From Byssothecium circinans (taxonomy: Eukaryota > Ascomycota > Dothideomycetes > Pleosporales > Massarinaceae), in NCBI GenBank assembly GCA_010015675.1, contig ML977027.1, forward strand, positions 108,960 through 163,341: DNA of 54,382 nt. The letters are read 5' to 3'. This document shows, piece after piece, positions 45,901 to 54,185 of this stretch. Every line of letters starts with the position of its first letter. Position 1 is the stretch's first letter. The position numbers and the translations under genes are program-made. The notes under the pieces were generated by a model that made no database searches, was not told the DNA's origin, and worked only from the letters and a program-made list of their open reading frames with translations.

Positions 45901-46369
45901 TGATGTACACAGCCTCAACAGCCTTTCCGCACATGTCCATATCATGCAGCGTCTGACTTGTAACCACAAGCATAAAGACCTCGCCCCAAGAATACAGGCG
46001 CGCGATCGTGCCAGCGTCGTGGTGTAGGAGTGACGATTTCCAGTAGTCGTCGAACATGCTCTCTGTGATATGAGAGAGGCAGTGCCACCGAGAGAGAATA
46101 GCACAGTTACTGATTCCAATCAGAAGCTCTGAGGAAGGGGGGATGTATGCGATAGGTACCCTCTTGCTCATGCCGTAGGGAAAGAGAGCCAGGATTATGA
46201 TGTTGGGATGGAGGGCGAGATCCGTGGTGAGTTCTTCGGCATGAACGTACCAGCAGCGTTCGCAGGGTGGTGGAGGGTTATTGGGGCCAAAAGAGGGAAG
46301 AGGGTTGTATGGAGTGCTAGAGACCGCGATGATGCGGTCGTCATCCCCTTCGGCTGAACTGAGCGACAT
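42965..46369 (-). CDS. Large low-complexity protein, unrecognised (1134 aa)
   Basis: A single uninterrupted frame of 1134 codons. The first 230 residues look ordered: a PPPPCERCWYVHAEEL start, then LALHPNIIILALFPYG, IGISNCAILSRWHCLSHI and WAVGDIFGRKDVDWVYANTD. The rest is rich in Pro, Ser, Thr, Glu and Lys and probably disordered, with two very basic patches (KKKKRKKRVLTQAQKIRRS and RQQRKRLRIKKKKAEEAL) that could be nuclear or nucleolar signals. Three imperfect tandem repeats of about 25 residues lie between those patches. The extreme C-terminus ends WRMRVSSWWRGD. I recognise no family. The length of the open frame and the compositional structure make it very likely a real gene. Confidence 0.75.
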   Translation of the reverse strand: MSLSSAEGDDDRIIAVSSTPYNPLPSFGPNNPPPPCERCWYVHAEELTTDLALHPNIIILALFPYGMSKRVPIAYIPPSSELLIGISNCAILSRWHCLSHITESMFDDYWKSSLLHHDAGTIARLYSWGEVFMLVVTSQTLHDMDMCGKAVEAVYIMRERVWAVGDIFGRKDVDWVYANTDRSGVGAALRSIVVSVAVRVKGLLSRVGGPPELLEDVSGYFERMRDEGRQVLRGTEVPAQRFGDGAGENVAGVSTQEYVVQPMDGQPELAVQTETTEQVTPQPGKEVPLDTFARLSLDPSDQQTPQLAPATLIKEHDKALPGPELQSDPVQISADNSPPPDIPATKHVPAQAKFFNTLIQYRKGARSLLPPLPEENIEQPHLAPTFLGSIEEYKARSITQVPPAAAAVAEAEAEGGKNVLDDEGGGGISGGPSQVRVDGDANVKETKAMAGSKVGEPSKKKKRKKRVLTQAQKIRRSMGIGKDKELVEGETAAVVDEMPAKLGIPGEKGVESASASVEKEEVVDEPPAKLNISPEKGVELASVGKEKIVDKQPPKPDSIGTQERVKQWVDGQLTDPSDPPQDSNTKPYSSHATEISATSLIANEPPEASQPPKPLSRQQRKRLRIKKKKAEEALRALGEIKEEDETGRSSEQGTVVRDGNGLTEVQSQVNPPLSPLSDQGDASQAPLKSGPMVNPLTKKDEDVDETGSALGAPTSPRSSRLVSAMAADRNAMANVQKTTETLPKQKRNEKSDPVSIAISSMLPDAGSLTLAPLIPPAGPPETLDEPSTLAPATSQSVLQSQSQPQTSSASTVVQDAQGDTSQPGSTDSDVRPILKPKGRLNRSNATAYAAPSPPSLNNQDKQFDARMQQLQSAFQALKISPAQDPKDTTTRPSGVTTIFSPHAPSLSNIQQNLANSTPASLQSLFPASYNAYPSLFDSLHSPPLPLSISSTTASESPPAAMAPPKKTEAATSPKPVNRAFAFIPTSVRARVDIPSPAESRNGATNSADSPTTQNTESSADPTSTETQKHQTNTTPTASTATEQKHDDAPTTNNNEENPSRPVPPTSTTEAAPRNTCAIEDGTHTRNVSDETVREIVRPVRQPTVPAEAEELARDPSKNFNKRWRMRVSSWWRGD
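44690..44920 (-). repeat. Coding tandem repeat within the 1134 aa protein
   Basis: Three consecutive units begin VDEMPAKL, VDEPPAKL and VDKQPPKP. The first two share the continuation (G/S)PEKGVE(S/L)AS and an EKEE/GKEK end. The units are about 25 residues (75 bp) and imperfect, so the array is old rather than a fresh slippage product. Confidence 0.75.
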
Positions 46370-46915
46370 TGTGGAGGGCAGAAGATAGGTCGCGGGAAGG
46401 ACGTAGGCAGATGTCCAAACCCTGGACCACGTATCAAGGCCGAATTAGCGATGCCTGATTACTTTGCTGCTGTGTGGATCAGAAGATCAGAAGGAGCAAA
46501 CTGGGATTTTGTGCTTGAAGCGGGAGGTTGTAGACGGTTGTGAGTGGCCATTTTTTAGTATGCCAGAATTTTGAGGAGCGCGGAATTTATAGAATGCGGA
46601 TCGTTAGTCATATGGTACGTGCTGAAGAGGTCTGTGAAGCTTTTGAGGTTGTAGGAGGGGCATTCAGTGTTTGGTGTAGTTGACGACTTGATTCTGGAAG
46701 CACCTGGCAAATATCAGAAGCACACCCAAAGCTTGCAACCTACTCGTCACACGCCATGCGCGCAAAGCCCACAAAGGAGAAAAAAGGAAATGAGGTTGAT
46801 TCTTGTTGAAGTGTTCCCATACTGGATACAGCCGTCCAAGGCATTCCATCCCCCGCTCTCCTTGCTCTTGTATGTACACACAGCCCCGCATTGCCCCTCG
46901 ACCGGCACAAGCTTT
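46370..46915. other. Intergenic region, 0.5 kb
   Basis: This lies between the 3' end of NDUFA13 and the start of the orphan gene, both on the minus strand. It should contain the orphan's promoter and the NDUFA13 terminator. No further gene is seen. Confidence 0.5.
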
Positions 46916-47420
46916 CTATTTTAATTCCTTTTCTGGCGTAATTGCGAATGTTGGACGGACAAATCTGCAAAGCCTTTGTTAGCTTCGTCGCTGGTGTAAG
47001 TTCCGGGAGGATCGCTTGCCTGTCGCTGTTGTACACCTTCGTCTCCGTTCCAAGCAGCTCCTTTTCCCTCGCCTTGTCTGCTAGGTATCGTCGTACTTGA
47101 TCGCGGTCTTCTTCGGCCTGTAGCGCAGGAATGAGATGTATCCGCGCCCACATCTTCTCGCGCACGAGTTCGCTGTGCCTAGGTTAGCCTTCACTCCTAC
47201 CCCCAACGTCCCATGACGCCCCAATATTCCCACTCCCGCTCTTCCAAACGGTGACTACGCACTTGTGCTCCCTGATCCCCTGTCCAACCCTCCAGAAACC
47301 ATATGTCATCAGTACCGCTGTTCCGAAAATGTAGGCCGCTGGTCGGAAGCCGCGAGCGGGCAAATTGCGCCTGTACTGGACGGGGTTATACCCGCCCACG
47401 GGCGGCATATCCTGCGGCAT
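46916..47420 (-). CDS. Mitochondrial complex I subunit NDUFA13 / GRIM-19
   Basis: Three exons (47420-47263, 47178-47020, 46964-46916) join in phase to 121 aa. The N-terminus MPQDMPPVGGYNPVQYRRNL with RGFRPAAYIFGTAVLMTYGF is diagnostic of GRIM-19. It is followed by REKMWARIHLIPALQAEEDR and KVYNSDR, then a RFVRPTFAITP end. The protein has one transmembrane helix and sits in the membrane arm-matrix arm junction of NADH:ubiquinone oxidoreductase. The second intron (47019-46965) appears to use a GC donor (GCAAGC) with a standard GCTAAC branch site and CAG acceptor. Splicing it restores the conserved C-terminus, while reading through gives unrelated sequence. The gene is intact. It is divergent from TRM10, 183 bp apart. 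Confidence 0.93.
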
Positions 47421-47603
47421 CGTGAAGGTGTGTGGTGCAGCGTCAATTGGTCTAAAGCTGTGAATGCGGAGGCGCGAGGGTGTTGGAGGAGAGCTCGCAA
47501 GCGTCGAGACGACCGACTGGGGTGGTAGGCTTGGCGCTTAGGTAAGTGAATCTCGAAATCGAATTGAGGTGGGCGACACTGGTTTGAGTCACGCCATGAC
47601 AAC
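47421..47603. promoter_or_regulatory. Bidirectional promoter of NDUFA13 and TRM10
   Basis: Only 183 bp separate the two divergent start codons, so both promoters must overlap. No specific motif can be named with confidence. Confidence 0.6.
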
Positions 47604-48755
47604 ATGGAGTCGGAAGAACGGCCTGCGAAGATGCGGAAATTAGAGCACAGCGAAGGGACGGATGAGGTTGAAGCAGATGGTACGCCCTTGAATGGTGGAG
47701 TCGAGCCACAGAATGTCACAATCGCAACCGAACAACTCTCAGCAGTCACAGAACCCGGCGAAGAAAACATCGCAAATCCCGTCCAAGGAAACTCGGAAGG
47801 TACGCCCAAGCTTTCAAAAAATGCACTCAAAAAGCAGCGGAAACTCGAGCAATGGGAAGCCGGCCGCGAGGACCGAAAAGTCAAACGCAAAGAGCAAGTC
47901 AAAGCAAAAAAAGAGCGCCGTCGACAGGAATATGCCGAAAAAATTGCCAGTGGTGAAGAGATTATTCGGAACCATCGGCCAGCACGGCATTCAGAGGGTT
48001 CAGGCACACTAATCCCCATTACTGTCATTTTTGACTGCGACTTCGATGATATGATGTTCGAAAATGAGTTAAAGAGCTTGGGATTACAGTTGACTAGGTG
48101 TTACTCTGACAATCGAAAGGCCCCGTTTAGGTTTCATGTCGGGATCAGCAGTTTCGGAGGCAAGTTGAAGGAGAGGTTTGACGGGATTTTGGCGAAGCAG
48201 TACACGAGCTGGAAAGGGGTGCACTTTTGCGACGAAGATTTTGTGGAGGTCAGTGAGAAGGCGAGAGGGTGGATGAAGGGCGAAAATGGGGGAAGTGTTG
48301 CAGGCGCACTACAGGAAAATGATGCTGCTGTAGTGAAAGATGGCGCCGGGGAAGCAGAAGAGGAGGGCGAAATCATCTACCTGTCCGCTGAAAGTGATGT
48401 CACACTCGAGAGGCTGAAGCCAAACAGCACCTACATCATTGGCGGTCTGGTAGACAAGAATCGACACAAAGGCATATGCTACAAGCGGGCCACGGAACGC
48501 GGCATTAAGACGGCGAAGCTACCTATTGGCGAATTCTTGCAGATGAAAAGTCGGCAAGTGCTAACAACGAACCACGTCATGGAGATCATGCTGCGGTGGG
48601 TCGAATACGATGACTGGGGAAAGGCTTTCATGACTGTCCTGCCAAAGCGAAAAGGAGGTATGCTCAAGAGCGAGGCCGGGCAAGAGGATGATGTTGAGGG
48701 AGGGGTGGCACTGGAGGACGCTGATGAGTCCCAGGGTCTAGAAGAGCAAGATTGA
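47604..48755 (+). CDS. TRM10: tRNA (guanine-9-N1)-methyltransferase Trm10
   Basis: An uninterrupted 383 aa frame. The N-terminal 75 residues are variable, then comes a basic helical stretch (about 73-118, KKQRKLEQWEAGREDRKVKR) that contacts tRNA in this family. The SPOUT methyltransferase domain follows: PITVIFDCDFDDMM, ELKSLGLQLTRCYSDNRKAP, IIYLSAESDVTLE, YIIGGLVDKNRHKG (the cofactor-knot region with the conserved Asp) and LTTNHVMEIMLRW. The enzyme uses S-adenosylmethionine to methylate N1 of G9 in tRNAs. The C-terminal 30 residues are acidic. The start codon is the first ATG after the short divergent promoter. Length and motifs match ascomycete Trm10. Confidence 0.95.
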   Translation: MESEERPAKMRKLEHSEGTDEVEADGTPLNGGVEPQNVTIATEQLSAVTEPGEENIANPVQGNSEGTPKLSKNALKKQRKLEQWEAGREDRKVKRKEQVKAKKERRRQEYAEKIASGEEIIRNHRPARHSEGSGTLIPITVIFDCDFDDMMFENELKSLGLQLTRCYSDNRKAPFRFHVGISSFGGKLKERFDGILAKQYTSWKGVHFCDEDFVEVSEKARGWMKGENGGSVAGALQENDAAVVKDGAGEAEEEGEIIYLSAESDVTLERLKPNSTYIIGGLVDKNRHKGICYKRATERGIKTAKLPIGEFLQMKSRQVLTTNHVMEIMLRWVEYDDWGKAFMTVLPKRKGGMLKSEAGQEDDVEGGVALEDADESQGLEEQD

Positions 48756-49156
48756 ACTGAGGAGTATTTCTTCTTTTAATGCCGCCCACTTTGGCAGCAT
48801 CAAAGGGCATGCTCTCAGCCCTATCGGGCTAGCGGGAAACAAGCTTTCGACAGGGCGCTAAAGCTCGGGTAGCGGGAGCGAGCACTCAGCACCCTGCACC
48901 TTCAGACAATCAATGATCAGCCTGTATGCTTCAAATTACACACGATGGTTAGCGGTTTGCTTTTCCAATAAATAATCAATCACGATCGTACAAATTCAAC
49001 TCTCCCCACTGATAGCGGCGTCGTCGTTGGCGTAACAACTAAACTCTCCTCCATCAATCAGCAGCGACGTCACCGCATCCCAAGCGCAACCTGGCAATAA
49101 CCCCAGCACTCACCACAAATTGCTGACACACCAGATCCACCACAACGCCCCAACCC
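48756..49156. other. Intergenic region, 0.4 kb
   Basis: TRM10 3' UTR and OXR1 promoter. No gene or repeat is seen. Confidence 0.5.
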
Positions 49157-50219
49157 ATGCAGGACTCCAAGACGCCAGATCCCTCGCCCTCTCAGTCTTC
49201 TTACTTCACCTATCCTGTCACATATGCTGTGAACGGCCTCCTCCGCCGCCTCGCCGCCGAACCCTCTCTCAGCTCTTCCAACTCTCACGCCTCTGCATCA
49301 ACATCCATGTCCCCGCCAACCTCGTTGTCGCAAAGCTTGCAATCGCTCGCCTCCTCTACCACTGCCTCTGCCTCTAGCATGATGGACTCGGTCTTTGCGC
49401 CCCCACCTCGTCGCAAAGCGAGTCCATTCCAGCCGCCGCCACTGACGCCCCTCAGTCTCAAGGGATATAAGAGCAGTACGCGCGAGAAGGGGAAGTTGCT
49501 GAGCAAAGCCCTAGCAGAGGAGATTCGGTTACTAGTACCGCCGCGACTGCAGCTTGTGGATGACTGGAGCTTAGTGTATAGTTTGGAACAGAATGGGGTC
49601 AGTCTTGCGACGCTGTATCAGAAAGCGGAGGAGTTCACAGGGAAGAGGGGTGGTTTTGTGCTGGTGGTGAGGGATGCCGGTGGTGGGGTACGTTTCCCTT
49701 TTTTATGTGGATGGACAAGGTGCTAATTACCATCTACAGATCTTCGGCGCATACCTCTCCGACGCCCCCAAACCCTCGTCACACTTCTTCGGCAACGGCG
49801 AATGCTTCCTCTGGCGCGCACACGTCCTTCCTTCCCTCCCAGACCTTGCAAACCTCCCTCCTCCTCCTTCCGCAGACACTACGAACGCCGTACGCATGAC
49901 TACTATCGCATCACCCACACATAAGTTTGGCACGTTGAACCCACCGCATTCGGAACAGGCGAGCCGGAGTGGGACGAGCACGCCAGAGCGCATAAGATTC
50001 AAGGCGTTCCCATACAGTGGTATTAACGATTATATGATGTTCTGCGAGCATGGGTTTTTGAGTGTTGGCGGTGGGGATGGTCACTATGGGCTTTGGCTGG
50101 GTGATAACCTCGAAAACGGCGTATCAAGCACATGTCCGACATTTGGCAACGAGCCATTGAGTGACGAAGGGACCAAGTTCGAAGTACTGGGCGTCGAGCT
50201 TTGGTATATTGGGTCATGA
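49157..50219 (+). CDS. OXR1: TLDc-domain oxidation-resistance protein (OXR1-like)
   Basis: Two exons (49157-49687 and 49740-50219) with a 52 bp intron give 336 aa. The N-terminal 110 residues are Ser/Pro-rich. The TLDc domain runs from about residue 125 to the end: PPRLQLVDDWSLVYSLEQNG, GFVLVVRD, IFGAYLSDAPKPSSHFFGNG, ECFLWRA, YMMFCEHGFLSVGGGDGHYG, LWLGDNLENGVS and FEVLGVELWYIG. Unspliced reading would break the domain at RDAGGG. OXR1 proteins protect against oxidative damage, and yeast Oxr1 also promotes V-ATPase disassembly. A fungus-specific insertion of about 70 residues splits the domain between ECFLWRA and FKAFPYSG, which is usual for ascomycete homologues. Confidence 0.93.
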
Positions 50220-50471
50220 TCAGTTCGCCTACATCCTTCTCTCAACAACAAAATCATTTTCATCATCGATACCAACCCGGCGTTTTCGGTTTTTGAGGCA
50301 TCTCTTCTCATTTGGAAGGAACGGGCTTAGGCTAGGCATAGGTTGGGCGAGGCGTATGATATCCCTTCACCAATCGTATCTCTTTCTAATTGTGCCTTCA
50401 ACTTCCTGTTTATCTCCAAGTGTTGCTCACATAATAACTTCCTCACTCTCGTCTTCTCTCATCATCAATTT

Positions 50472-50506
50472 CACCCTCACCCTCACCCTCACCCTCACCT
50501 TCACCT
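50472..50506. repeat. Hexanucleotide microsatellite (CACCCT)4 plus variants
   Basis: Four perfect CACCCT units are followed by CACCTT and CACCT. The tract ends 107 bp before the ATG of the RING-BTB gene at 50614. The unit is the same (in another register) as the CCCTCA block before the BTB gene at 19766. Confidence 0.93.
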
Positions 50507-50613
50507 GGCCTCCCAGTCCATAGTCCGCCCGCGTTATTTGAGAGCTTCACTCCAATACAGAGCCATGTCTCTTACCACCCACTCGATAGATTAGCCGCTT
50601 CGGTAACATCAAA

Positions 50614-51569
50614 ATGGCCGTCACAAGGGCACACCGGACGGCGGGGAGGCCCGACACCATCAGGTATGTAGTCCTTTGCGATCCAAACCCTCCCCAGCCC
50701 TGATCTAATACCATACAGTTCAAAGAAGCCTGCTTCGCTCGTGTAAGCAACCCACAACCAGTATCGAAGCTTTTCCACTCATAGTATCCAGTCTAGGCAG
50801 CAGAATCACGCACTTCATGGTCAAGAACATCGACCGTCGCTTCGCCGTCCACCAAGACCTCATCTGCAAAAGCTCAAGGCTCTTCAAGACAAAACTTCAG
50901 GAGAAGCGCAAGGAAATTGACGGAGACTGCGTCATCTGCCAAGAGACACTCGCTCCGCAGGTCAGCGACATCACCTTTTGCAAAGCGGGATGTGGACAGA
51001 ACATCCATGAAAAGTGCTTCAAGCGGTGGAGTGCTATACAGTCGATATGCCCGATGTGTCGCGTTGCCTGGGAGGACTCCCATGAGCAGCTCATCGAGGT
51101 CAATGTCTCACTCAATCAACACGCTGTCGACTTGTACATCAAGTGGCTCTACGCCTTGGGTGCCATTACTCTCCTGGACAGCTTACCCGAATCTACATCT
51201 GCGGCCGCGGATAGGTCCACTCTCCACGGACTACTCTCTCTGCACACAGTCGCTCTGGAATTCCAGGACACTCAGTTCGCTACCGAGGTTCTCCGTACGT
51301 TCTTGCAGCACTGGAAGCAAGAGGCGAAGCGCATCTCGTTAGCGCCACTTATGCGGGACGTCTACGAGGATAAGCTTATCAGGGAGTATTCGAGGCGTTT
51401 TCTTGTTCAAGCTTACTTGACCGTCATCGAGCCTGGCTGGTTTGATGGCGCGACTGAGGCGTTTCCGTCACAGTTTGTAGCGGATGTGGGGAATGCATTG
51501 ATTGTGAATAGGGGAGTGGTTCCGACGGAAACTTTAATGCTTTTGTGGTATAAGAGGAAAGGTCGCTAG
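50614..51569 (+). CDS. BTB/POZ protein with a RING finger inserted in the BTB fold
   Basis: Three exons (50614-50663, 50719-50742, 50792-51569) with introns of 55 and 49 bp join in phase for 283 aa. The BTB N-terminal part (FAVHQDLICKSSRLFKTKL) is at about 42-61. A RING-type zinc finger follows at about 71-114: C71-x2-C74, C88-x3-C92, H97-x2-C100 and C111-x2-C114 (CVICQETL ... CPMCRVAW). The BTB fold then resumes (VNVSLNQHAVDLYIKWLYALG, TVALEFQDTQFATEVL). RING fingers recruit E2 ubiquitin enzymes and BTB domains recruit substrates or cullin-3, so this could be a one-piece ubiquitin ligase; that is inference. The second exon has only 24 nt. The RING pattern lacks a standard His at the fourth ligand, so fold class is uncertain. 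Confidence 0.83.
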
Positions 51570-52169
51570 GGCTAATGGTAGGTGTTTGGAGTTGTTGGAG
51601 GTGTGGCGGACTTGAGTGGGACGATACCCTGGCGGTTGAGAGGCAGATGAAGGCTTACGGGAATGTTGGTCGACTCGTGTCAACTAGGATAAGGATGCGC
51701 TCGGCCTGAATGGTTGATGGATACACCACTTGTTGAAGTCATGGGGCTTCATTAGATGAAGTAAATTGATGGTTTTCTAAGTAGCAAGCCTACTCAGGGC
51801 CAACACCTGATGACCTGGGCGCTAGAAGCCACAATGCTTAAGGATGTGTAGTCTCGTTCTCAGTTGAAAAATTCTCCATTTCCTTCCTGGAGTACAATTT
51901 GCTCGTCGAGCGTTTTGAGGTGTCGACATGGAACTCTTTCTCTTTCCCGTCTACGTTCGTCTTCACCTCTCACCTCTCACCTCTCAACTCTCACCGCTCT
52001 ACCATTTTGCAATGGAATGTTACCTCATGCACACTCTCACCTCTCGCCACCCTGCCATTTCGCAACAAACCGCACCTTAAACTCAACAAGCCAGCCTTCA
52101 ACCTAAGACGTACCTCCACCTCTAAGTCATACCCTACATTCCCAAAGAAAAACACAAACATAAGTACAA
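51570..52169. other. Intergenic region, 0.6 kb, between RING-BTB paralogues
   Basis: No gene is seen. It contains the heptamer repeat at 51964-51994 and further CACTCTCACCTCTC sequence near 52030. Confidence 0.5.
51964..51994. repeat. Heptanucleotide repeat (CACCTCT)3 plus CAACTCT
   Basis: Three perfect 7 bp units and one variant, in the same strand sense as the hexamers before the other BTB genes. It lies about 175 bp before the ATG at 52170 of the RING-BTB paralogue. Confidence 0.85.
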
Positions 52170-53037
52170 TGCCCCCGTCCTCTCCCCATATCAGCACCCG
52201 TAAAGCCCACACCATCTAGTCCGTCCCCCACTAACCAAACCCCCAGCATCTGCCGCAAAACCGCCAGACTCCACATCAGTCGCACCCTCGAAGTCTCCAC
52301 CCTCCACTCAGACCTCCTCTGCAGAAAATCGCCCTACTTCCAGCGTCTCCTGCAAGACAAGCACAAGCCATCTCATGCGACTGCCCCATATACCCCATCT
52401 GCCACGAATCCCTCTCCCTCTCCCTCGGTGCTAAAGAGAATACGTTCTGTAAAGCATCCTGCGGCGGGAACTTCCACTACGACTTGCATCGAGAGCTTGA
52501 AAGAGAAGATGAATCACCCGATGAATATGGCGGGCAAGAAACATGTCACGTCTCCGCTGTGTTGTGCGGAGTCGGTGGACTAGGCGGTTTGAGCTTCTGT
52601 GACGTGGATACGGGTGTTGGGGCGTTTGAGTTCATCTTGATTGGATTTATAGAGAGAAACTTGGGCCTAGTGAGGGACATTACCAGCACTACTACAGCTA
52701 CAACTTCAGGAACTATGATAGTCACAGTACTAACTAAAGCGCAGCTCTTCAGTCTCCGTCTCGAAGATAAGACGTTCCAGCAAGCCACTTTCGACACGGT
52801 GCTGCCACCAGAGTACTGCGAAGATGCGAAGAAGTACCTTATCCTGGCCTGGGGAGCTATTGAGTTGGTTTATGAGTCGTCTGAGCTGGACGCTAGTGTT
52901 GTTAAGGAGTTTTCTTGGAGGTGGATCTGGTGGCGATGGAGTCTGCGTTCTTTTCGAGGAAGAGGTTTGCGTTGTATCCGCGGGCTTTTGTTGGGATTTG
53001 TTGGTTGTAGGGGTGGCGAGGTATGGGGGAGGCGATA
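52170..53037 (+). pseudogene. Decayed RING-BTB paralogue
   Basis: This is a tandem, same-strand relative of the gene at 50614. The start (MPPSSPHISTRKAHTI) parallels that gene's first exon, then VSTLHSDLLCRKSPYFQRLL parallels its VHQDLICKSSRLF region. A one-base loss near 52367-52370 shifts the frame just before the RING part (CDCPIYPICHESL, FCKASCGGNFHYD), and a second shift occurs near 52484. A later frame (52720-52915) retains a BTB-tail-like segment (TVLPPEYCEDAKKYLILAWG). The interval that would be the first intron is only about 28 bp. No frame can give a complete protein, so I call it a pseudogene; unusual splicing cannot be excluded. Confidence 0.65.
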
Positions 53038-54185
53038 AGTGGGATTTGGGGGGTATGGTGGGTAGAGTTGGGGTGTTGATGGGGGGTTGAGGAGAGGGGA
53101 TGGGTGGGTATGTTGGTCGTAGTTTTTGTTTTGGCTTCTTTCGTTTGCCAACTCTTTGACACAGATATGGCGAGGAGCATGTGCGCTCTGAACTCTCGTG
53201 GATATGAGTGTCATTTTGGGTCTATTATGGGGGACTTATTTCCCATTCAACTCCTGCGTCTACTCTTGAAGCAAGTAAACCGATCTTCCATGGTACTGAA
53301 CCTTCGGGAATTAGGCCCAATAAGACCCTTTGCAAAGGTTTTCCTGAACAGATGCCACGCGTGGTATTTTTAAACGTCACGGTCTCGTTACCCCGGGGTC
53401 CACCCTTCCTACGAGACACTCTCGTAGTAGATAGTCTTCGGACACGATGAGAATCATTTCTTGATAGCAAGATTAGGTTGAACGAGACTTTCGTAGACTA
53501 CAATTTCATGCCCCTTAGGCTGCAGCCTTTAGGGCGCCTAGTTTATTAAGAGAGTGAAAGCTTCTGTACCTTGTTTTACCTTTCGAATGGAATAGCATAT
53601 GGGCTAGCAGACCTAGAGACCTCTTCCGAATCGAACAATACGTTATACAGGAAGAATTAGCAATCTGTTTTAAGTGGAAGAGTTTCTAGCAGTTGAAATG
53701 CACCCCCGTTTGGTGTGTATTCTGGGAGGCAAAGGTCCGTGACAAAGGGATGGATATCCAAAGCCAGCTAGGGTATAGTATGAATAAATTTTATTACCGA
53801 TATTGCTGTTATCATTGAGCTCATACAGTCGACAACATCTTGTCTCTTTTTCGTTAAGTGTGACTTACCTGTTGAGATCGAGAAAAGTTGATGATATATT
53901 GAAGTCATGAAATTTGCAGTATTGATTGAGACTGATAGGGACCTCGGTGGATAACCACCTTCATCTATTTGAATCCAATGTCAAGGGCTCCAGAGCTCAC
54001 TCTTCGTTCCGAATAAAAAAAGGAAAAAGTTAAAAATGAGTGCAGAGTTTCAACGGGCATAGAGTCGTCTCAGAAGACCGTAAGCTAGCCTATATAGATT
54101 CCGGCCGCCAGGGGTTTCCGGCCACATCGCCAAATCGGCCACCCCTCAGAAAATCACGCGTTTTCTCTCCACGCAACGCATCAAA
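53038..54185. other. Intergenic region with a hairpin, leading into a transposon
   Basis: No gene is seen in 1.1 kb. A perfect 8 bp stem with a 3-base loop (CTACGAGA-CAC-TCTCGTAG) lies at 53409-53427, and a related TTTCGTAGACTAC lies near 53488. From about 54100 the sequence belongs to the transposon leader: AGGGGTTTCCGGCC near 54110 is mirrored by CGGCCACCCCT near 54137, a likely terminal or subterminal inverted repeat. Confidence 0.45.
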
